64,000 nucleotides of DNA from the NCBI RefSeq assembly GCF_001899645.1, contig NZ_MKVV01000048.1, positions 27,135-91,134 of the forward strand, given 5' to 3'. This document shows positions 59,570-64,000 of this stretch, one piece after another. The first letter of the stretch is position 1. Each line of letters begins with the position of its first letter. A program made the translations under genes and the position numbers. The stretch is from Pseudonocardia sp. 73-21. GTDB taxonomy: Bacteria > Actinomycetota > Actinomycetes > Mycobacteriales > Pseudonocardiaceae. A model generated the notes under the pieces. The model searched no databases. It saw nothing but the letters and a program-made list of their open reading frames with translations, and was not told where the DNA came from.

Positions 59570-59881
59570 CACGCCCTCCGCGCACGGCGCCAGGCCACGT
59601 CCTCCCCTGGCTCCACAGGGCCTTGACGTTGCCCGGCCCCGCCCGCTCGAGCAGCTTCACCGGCCCGAACAGCACCGCGGCCAGCAGCACGACGGTGAGG
59701 AACGGCCGTAGCGGATCTCGGAACCGTTCAGCGCGACCGCGTTGGGCTCTCCCCACGGACCCTTCACGAACCGGAATCACGGGACATCGGGCGCACGGCC
59801 CGGAGCGCGACGGCGACCGTGAAACACACTTGTGACGTTCCTGCGTTTGCCGAAGCCGACGGGTGCCGTGAGGATCGCCCC
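59570..59881. other. 312-base spacer before cynS
   Basis: The only notable content is the N-terminal part of a minus-strand frame (start 59780) with one hydrophobic segment, PFLTVVLLAAVLFGPVKLL. I cannot decide whether it is expressed. GAGGA (59869-59873) precedes the cynS ATG by eight bases. Confidence 0.4.
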
Positions 59882-60337
59882 ATGAGTGTGACTCCGTTGG
59901 ACCGCAAGCAGGCCTCCGCCGCCGCCCTCGCGGCCAAGCGTCGCTCGTCCCTGCGCTGGGCGGACCTGGGCAAGACCATCGGCATGTCCACCGAGTGGAC
60001 CACCGCCGCCCTACTGGGCCAGCACCCGCTCACCGCGGAGCAGGCCGCCACGCTCGGCTCCGCGCTCGAGCTGGACGAGGCCGTCGTCGAGGCCCTGACG
60101 CTGCCCGCGGTGCGGGGCAAGGACGTCGTCGACACCTCCGAGCCGCTCGTCTACCGGCTCCAGGAGATGGTGCAGGTCTACGGCAACGCGATCACCGAGC
60201 TGGTGCGCGAGGAGTTCGGCGACGGCATCGTCAGCGCCATCGACTTCGAGATGGACCTCGAGCGCGTCCCGGACCCCAAGGGCGACCGCGTCCGCATCAC
60301 CCTGAACGGGAAGTTCCTGCCCTACCGCAGCTGGTAG
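59882..60337 (+). CDS. cynS: Cyanate hydratase (cyanase)
   Basis: 151 residues. Cyanase converts cyanate and bicarbonate to carbon dioxide and carbamate (ammonia). The catalytic residues correspond to Arg92, Glu95 and Ser118 (YRLQEMVQVYG and SAIDFEMD), matching Arg96, Glu99 and Ser122 of E. coli. The N-terminal helix-bundle domain (WADLGKTIGMSTEWTTAALL) is intact. No cyanate transporter or carbonic anhydrase gene is adjacent, so it stands alone, perhaps for detoxification. Confidence 0.95.
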   Translation: MSVTPLDRKQASAAALAAKRRSSLRWADLGKTIGMSTEWTTAALLGQHPLTAEQAATLGSALELDEAVVEALTLPAVRGKDVVDTSEPLVYRLQEMVQVYGNAITELVREEFGDGIVSAIDFEMDLERVPDPKGDRVRITLNGKFLPYRSW

Positions 60338-60523
60338 TCGTCCGGTCACAGCCCGCCGACATCCGGTTGTGCACAACAGACCCGGCGTGCAAATGCGTTC
60401 GTCCACATGCCACGATGGGGTGATCGTGCTGCGTGCGGGGCTTGTCGGGGGATGCCGCGTTCGCTCCGGGTCGGACCCCAGCCCGGCCCTGGCAAACAAC
60501 CGGCGATCCAGGGAGACGCGGCG

Positions 60524-62353
60524 GTGACATCGGCCCCGGACGGCTGCGCGCTCGTCATGGGCGCGTCCGAGTGCCGGTGCGTGCACGACATGCCCCGCCT
60601 CACCGGGCGGCAGATCGTCGACCGGGCCACCGACAAGTTCGTGTGGCAGCAGCGGCGGGCGCCCGAGCCGCGGGCGGCGGCCCGCCACGGGCTCGACGAG
60701 ATGCTGCAGTACTCACGGGAACACGGCACGCCCGGTCTCGTGTCGGAGCTGCTGCGGCTCGGGATCATGCTGCGGATCCTCGGTGACGATCCCGCGGACG
60801 CCGACGAGGTCGAGACGATGCTCGCGGAGTTCTCCGAGCTGGCCGAGGCCGACGGCGACGCGCGCAGGCTCGGCGAGGCGGCCGTCATGCGGGCCCACCG
60901 GACCATCGCGTTCGGACACGGTGAGAACGCGCTCACCGACGCCGCGACGGCACTGGCGATCCTGGGCGACATCGCGGCGCCGGCGGCCGGGGACGATCCC
61001 GGCGACTGGTCCCGCACGCTCTCGCGCACCCTCAACGGCCTGGTGCTGGTGCTGCTCAAGCTCGGGTCCCACGAGCTCGCCGACCAGGTCTCGCAGCGCG
61101 CCATCGCCATCACCGAGTCGTCGGGCACCCCGATCGAGCGGCTCGTGCACCAGCTCAACCGGGTCCGGCTGCAGCTGTCGTGGGCGCTGCGGCTGGAGCG
61201 CGGTGGCCGGGCCGCCGCCGCCGCCACCCGGTTCGTCGGTGCCGCGCAGACCGCACACGCCGCCGCCGTGCTGTGGAACGCGGCGCTGGGCCGCGCCGAG
61301 GCCGGCGCGCGCCCCGCGGCCGAGGAGTGCTCGATCATCGGCTCGGCCTACGCGCTGGCCCGTCCCGATCCGGGGCACCTCGATGTGCTGTTCGGGCTGC
61401 AGGACATGGCCCACTTCACCGAGGACCGCATCATGCTGGCCATCGCCACCGCCCGGTGCCTCATGACGGCGCGGGCCCCGGCCGACGCGGCCGCGGTGCT
61501 CGCACCGCTGCGGGCCGAGCTCACCGCCGACACCTCGGAGGCGGTCCTCGCGCTCGCCCTGCACCGCGAGTACGCCCGCATCGACGGCATCGCGCGCGGC
61601 CTGCCCGAGCTCCCGGAGGCGGTCACCCGCTACACGGTGGCGCTCGAGGAGGAGCTGTGGGCGCTGCGCGAGGCCCGCCTCACCGCACTGCGCAGCCACT
61701 CCGAGCACCACCGCCTCGCCCTCGAGCACGGGGCCGTCGTCGCCGAGGCCCTGCAGGACCCGTTGACCGGGCTGCCGAACCGCCGCGCCCTGGACGTCCG
61801 CCTCGCCGAGGCCACGTCGTCGGCGGCCGGCCAGCCGTGCGCCGTGGCACTCGTCGACCTCGACCGTTTCAAGCACGTCAACGACGTGATGTCGCACGCC
61901 GTCGGCGACACGGTGCTGCGTTCGGTGGCGTCCTGCCTGCGCACCGCCCTGCGCGGCCAGGACCTGGTGGCGCGCTACGGCGGCGACGAGTTCGTCGTGG
62001 TGATGCCGTCCACGCCGCTGCCGGTGGCGCAGGCCGCCCTCGCCCGCGCCGCCGACGCCGTGGCGGCGCTGCCCCACGACGTGGCCGCGGGCGTCACGAT
62101 GTCGGTGGGTGTCGTGCGCGCCCCCATGGACACCGACCCCGCCGCCGCGCTCGCCGCCGCCGACGCCGCGATGTACTCGGCCAAGCACGCGGGCGGCAAC
62201 ACCGTGGTCAGCGGCACCGTGGTCAGCGGCACCGTGGTCAGCGGCACCGTCGGCAGCGGCAACGGCAACGGGGTCCACGGGCCCGACACCACGCCCCTCC
62301 CCCTGCACGGCGGGCGGCGACACGCGCGCCGCGTGCACGCCGGACAGGTCTAG
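60524..62353 (+). CDS. Diguanylate cyclase (GGDEF) with alpha-helical repeat N-terminus
   Basis: 609 residues from the GTG at 60524, which has GGGAG upstream; an in-frame ATG at 60407 is the alternative. Residues ~50-400 are helical and resemble a TPR-like solenoid (ALTDAATALAILGDI, RLEAARTAH-like RAAAAATRFVGAAQ). The C-terminal GGDEF domain has DPLTGLPNRRAL, DLDRFKHVND and RYGGDEF. An inhibitory I-site RGQD lies five residues before GGDEF, so feedback by c-di-GMP is likely. No transmembrane segment is seen, so it is cytoplasmic. The tail has 15-bp repeats encoding TVVSG. Confidence 0.9.
   Translation: MTSAPDGCALVMGASECRCVHDMPRLTGRQIVDRATDKFVWQQRRAPEPRAAARHGLDEMLQYSREHGTPGLVSELLRLGIMLRILGDDPADADEVETMLAEFSELAEADGDARRLGEAAVMRAHRTIAFGHGENALTDAATALAILGDIAAPAAGDDPGDWSRTLSRTLNGLVLVLLKLGSHELADQVSQRAIAITESSGTPIERLVHQLNRVRLQLSWALRLERGGRAAAAATRFVGAAQTAHAAAVLWNAALGRAEAGARPAAEECSIIGSAYALARPDPGHLDVLFGLQDMAHFTEDRIMLAIATARCLMTARAPADAAAVLAPLRAELTADTSEAVLALALHREYARIDGIARGLPELPEAVTRYTVALEEELWALREARLTALRSHSEHHRLALEHGAVVAEALQDPLTGLPNRRALDVRLAEATSSAAGQPCAVALVDLDRFKHVNDVMSHAVGDTVLRSVASCLRTALRGQDLVARYGGDEFVVVMPSTPLPVAQAALARAADAVAALPHDVAAGVTMSVGVVRAPMDTDPAAALAAADAAMYSAKHAGGNTVVSGTVVSGTVVSGTVGSGNGNGVHGPDTTPLPLHGGRRHARRVHAGQV
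62201..62260 (+). repeat. 15-bp tandem repeats in the tail of the GGDEF gene
   Basis: ACCGTGGTCAGCGGC occurs three times perfectly (62201-62245), followed by a fourth copy with two changes (62246-62260). It encodes TVVSG units in a linker after the cyclase domain; the length is frame-preserving. Confidence 0.9.
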
Positions 62354-63102
62354 AGCGAGCGCCAGAACGCGGCGAGCACCTCGGCGCCGCGCTCCGGGTC
62401 CTCCGCCATCCACCAGTGCCCGAGCCCGTCGAGCACCTCGACGCGGGCCCCGGCCCGGGCCGCGCAGCGCCGGCGCTGCCCGTCGGTGCCGACCATGTGG
62501 TCGTCGGACGCGAGGATCGCCAGGCCCGGACGGGCGGCGGCCGCCTCGAGCCCGGCGCCGAGCTGCGCCATCGCCGGCTGCGCCGCGTCGCGGTAGAGCG
62601 CGAGGATGCACTCGCCCATGGCGGTGTCGAACCCGGCCGCCACCCGCTCGGCGACGGCCGAGCCCATCCCCCGCTTCGCCAGCTGGGTCGCCCGCACCTC
62701 GACCGGTGCGGACCCCATCGCGGCCACGGCCTGATCACCCACGCCGGGCTGCTGCCAGGCCTGTGCGAGGTCGTGCCAGACGTAGTCGGGATCGAAGACG
62801 CCGATGATGTCGGAGCACCAGCTGCGCAGCAGGTCGGGACGGGTCATGGCGACGTTGACGACGTGGCCGCCGCCCCAGTCGTGCCCGACGAGGTGCACCG
62901 GCTCACCGATCGCCTCCAGCTCCGCGACGAGCCAGTCGCGGTACCCGTCGACGGTGGCGGTGAAGCCGGGCGGGACGGGCGCGCCGAAGCCGGGCGGGGA
63001 CAGCCGCACGGGCTCGTCGACGCCGAGCGCGACCAGCTGCGGAACCAGCAGGTCCCACACCGCGGCGGTCTCGGGGTTGCCGTGGACCAGGACGACGGTC
63101 AC
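62350..63102 (-). CDS. Haloalkane dehalogenase / epoxide hydrolase-like alpha/beta hydrolase
   Basis: 250 residues. VLVHGNPETAAVW carries the HGNP oxyanion motif, and the elbow LVGHDWGGGHVVN has Asp as nucleophile; both are typical of haloalkane dehalogenases and epoxide hydrolases. A later acid is in LASDDHMVG and the His in LDGLGHWWMAE. The lid is short. Without the halide-binding Trp pair being clear, the two activities cannot be separated. Its stop shares the CTAG with the stop of the convergent GGDEF gene. It follows the transglutaminase-like gene by 34 bases. Confidence 0.85.
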   Translation of the reverse strand: MTVVLVHGNPETAAVWDLLVPQLVALGVDEPVRLSPPGFGAPVPPGFTATVDGYRDWLVAELEAIGEPVHLVGHDWGGGHVVNVAMTRPDLLRSWCSDIIGVFDPDYVWHDLAQAWQQPGVGDQAVAAMGSAPVEVRATQLAKRGMGSAVAERVAAGFDTAMGECILALYRDAAQPAMAQLGAGLEAAAARPGLAILASDDHMVGTDGQRRRCAARAGARVEVLDGLGHWWMAEDPERGAEVLAAFWRSL

Positions 63103-63136
63103 GACTCCGCCTCCGCGGGACGGAGCACGTCGGCGG

Positions 63137-63979
63137 TCATGCCAGCCGCGTCATGTCCACCGACACCTCGAGCGCCGCGGCCTTGCCACCGGAGTAGATG
63201 CCCTTGAGCGGCGAGACGTCGGAGTAGTCGCGGCCGACCGCGACCCACACGTGCCGGTGGCCGATCTCGATGTCGTTGGTGGGGTCGTAGCCCCACCACC
63301 CGCCCGTCCAGGCCTCGATCCAGGCGTGGCTCTCCCCGCGCACGGTCTGCCGGACCTCGGTCTCCGCGCGCGAGAGCAGGTAGCCCGAGACGTAGCGGCA
63401 GGGGATGCCCATCTCGCGCACCAGCAGCAGCGTGAGGTGCACGAAGTCCTGGCAGACGCCCTTGCGCGTCTCCCACGCCTCCACCGCGGAGGTGTGCACG
63501 CCGGTGGTGCCGGGCTGGTAGGTGAGGTGCTCGCGCACCCAGCGGCAGGCGGCCAGCACGGCGTCGGCCGGGTCCTTGCCGCGCTTGAGCGCCCTGGCCG
63601 CCCGGGCCAGGTCGCGGTTGCGGCCGACATAGTCGGTGAACTCCAGCATCTCGGTGTAGCGGTCGCGCACCGGCTCGCTCGCCAGCTCCTCCCACGTGGC
63701 GGAACGGGCGGGGGCGAGCGCGTCGGCCGTCTCGACCACCGAGGTGCCGGTGACCTTCAGCTCCTTGTGCGGGGCGTGCAGGTCGAACGCGGTGACGGTG
63801 GTGCCCCAGTAGTCGGAGTAGCGGTAGGACCGCGTCGGCGGCACCGTCTCGACGCGGCTGACGATGACGTTCTGCCGGTTGTCGCTGCGCGGGGTGAGCC
63901 GCACCTCGTTGTAGGACTCGTGGACGGGAGCGGAGTAGGAGTAGCCCGTCTCGTGCACGACCCGGATGCGCCAGCCCAT
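63137..63979 (-). CDS. Transglutaminase-like cysteine protease family protein
   Basis: 280 residues. The N-terminal bacterial transglutaminase-like beta domain (RVVHETGYSYSAPVHESYNE) is followed by the catalytic core with Cys176 (KGVCQDF), His218 (ESHAWIEAW) and Asp232 (GYDPTND). In actinobacteria this protein commonly follows genes for a circularly permuted ATP-grasp protein and an alpha-E (DUF403) protein, a set proposed to make or cleave a peptide. The upstream gene fragment ends on the base before this ATG, consistent with such an operon. Confidence 0.9.
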   Translation of the reverse strand: MGWRIRVVHETGYSYSAPVHESYNEVRLTPRSDNRQNVIVSRVETVPPTRSYRYSDYWGTTVTAFDLHAPHKELKVTGTSVVETADALAPARSATWEELASEPVRDRYTEMLEFTDYVGRNRDLARAARALKRGKDPADAVLAACRWVREHLTYQPGTTGVHTSAVEAWETRKGVCQDFVHLTLLLVREMGIPCRYVSGYLLSRAETEVRQTVRGESHAWIEAWTGGWWGYDPTNDIEIGHRHVWVAVGRDYSDVSPLKGIYSGGKAAALEVSVDMTRLA

Positions 63980-64000
63980 CTACCCGACCTCCGGCTCGGT
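63980..64000 (-). CDS. 3' end of an upstream gene, perhaps the alpha-E (DUF403) protein
   Basis: Only six codons, TEPEVG, and a TAG stop are inside the window; the stop directly abuts the ATG of the transglutaminase-like gene. The identity is guessed from usual gene order alone. Confidence 0.3.
   Translation of the reverse strand, partial: TEPEVG

Noticed and set aside
59436..59780. Minus-strand ORF with a hydrophobic segment opposite the 68-residue membrane protein
   Set aside because: The C-terminal two thirds are Arg/Gly/Pro-rich antisense, and the ribosome-site evidence is better for the plus-strand gene. Not excluded for its N-terminal part.
63099..63695. 198-residue minus-strand ORF overlapping the transglutaminase-like gene
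   Set aside because: Shifted-frame shadow; the other frame has the full Cys-His-Asp catalytic set.

Overview
The window is very GC-rich actinobacterial chromosome, and the gene order suggests Pseudonocardiales (probably Pseudonocardia or a close relative; this is inference). The backbone uppS - recO - era - degenerate CDA - CorC/HlyC - ybeY - phoH - rsmE - dnaJ2 - hrcA - hemW - sirA - cysH - sulfate/sulfonate uptake - lepA follows, from memory, the order of Mycobacterium tuberculosis Rv2361c to Rv2404c. Accessory modules are inserted between these landmarks.

Region 1 (1-12 kb) is mostly minus strand: uppS (partial), a threonine-aldolase-like PLP enzyme, recO, era, lhgO, a cytidine-deaminase-like protein that has lost its zinc motifs, a CBS/CorC protein, ybeY and phoH. 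An alditol oxidase / XRE regulator / SnoaL-like module sits between ybeY and phoH. Region 2 (12.2-18.8 kb) holds a 1283-residue membrane NRPS of the Pls (epsilon-poly-L-lysine synthetase) architecture, translationally coupled to an M1 zinc aminopeptidase. It is followed by an isochorismatase/hydrolase pair. Region 3 (19-29.4 kb) has rsmE, dnaJ, hrcA, an ASCH-like/winged-helix protein, a secreted RseB-like protein with an ABC exporter, a lipase-like protein, hemW, a PH-like membrane protein and an AraC regulator.

Region 4 (29.5-47.4 kb) is a sulfur and molybdenum region. It has a molybdopterin oxidoreductase with its own MoeA, then sirA - zinc ribbon - cysH - cysD - cysN, an SsuABC-type sulfonate transporter, a decayed insertion sequence in a CTAG target, an FAD protein, N-formylglutamate amidohydrolase, an SsuD-like monooxygenase and an OsmC protein. 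Four tiny ORFs carrying an HVDL motif and Cys codons precede sirA, the FAD gene, ssuD and osmC. A fifth, divergent one ending FCR precedes ssuA. They look like cysteine-sensing leader peptides that tie these transcription units into one regulon. In this reading sulfate is activated by CysDN, APS is reduced directly by CysH (no APS kinase is seen), sulfite goes to SirA, and organosulfonates enter through SsuABC and are desulfonated by the SsuD-like enzyme.

Region 5 (47.4-64 kb) is a mixture: thioesterase, two alpha/beta hydrolases with an Asp nucleophile, TetR and MarR regulators with visible operator-like repeats, an aldose dehydrogenase/lactonase pair, a sirtuin, a barstar-like inhibitor with a small membrane partner, lepA, a PRC-barrel membrane protein, cyanase, a diguanylate cyclase and a transglutaminase-like protein. 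Several genes have a TANNNT box 6-7 bases before the start codon, as in leaderless actinobacterial transcripts. No tRNA, rRNA, CRISPR array or prophage was recognised.
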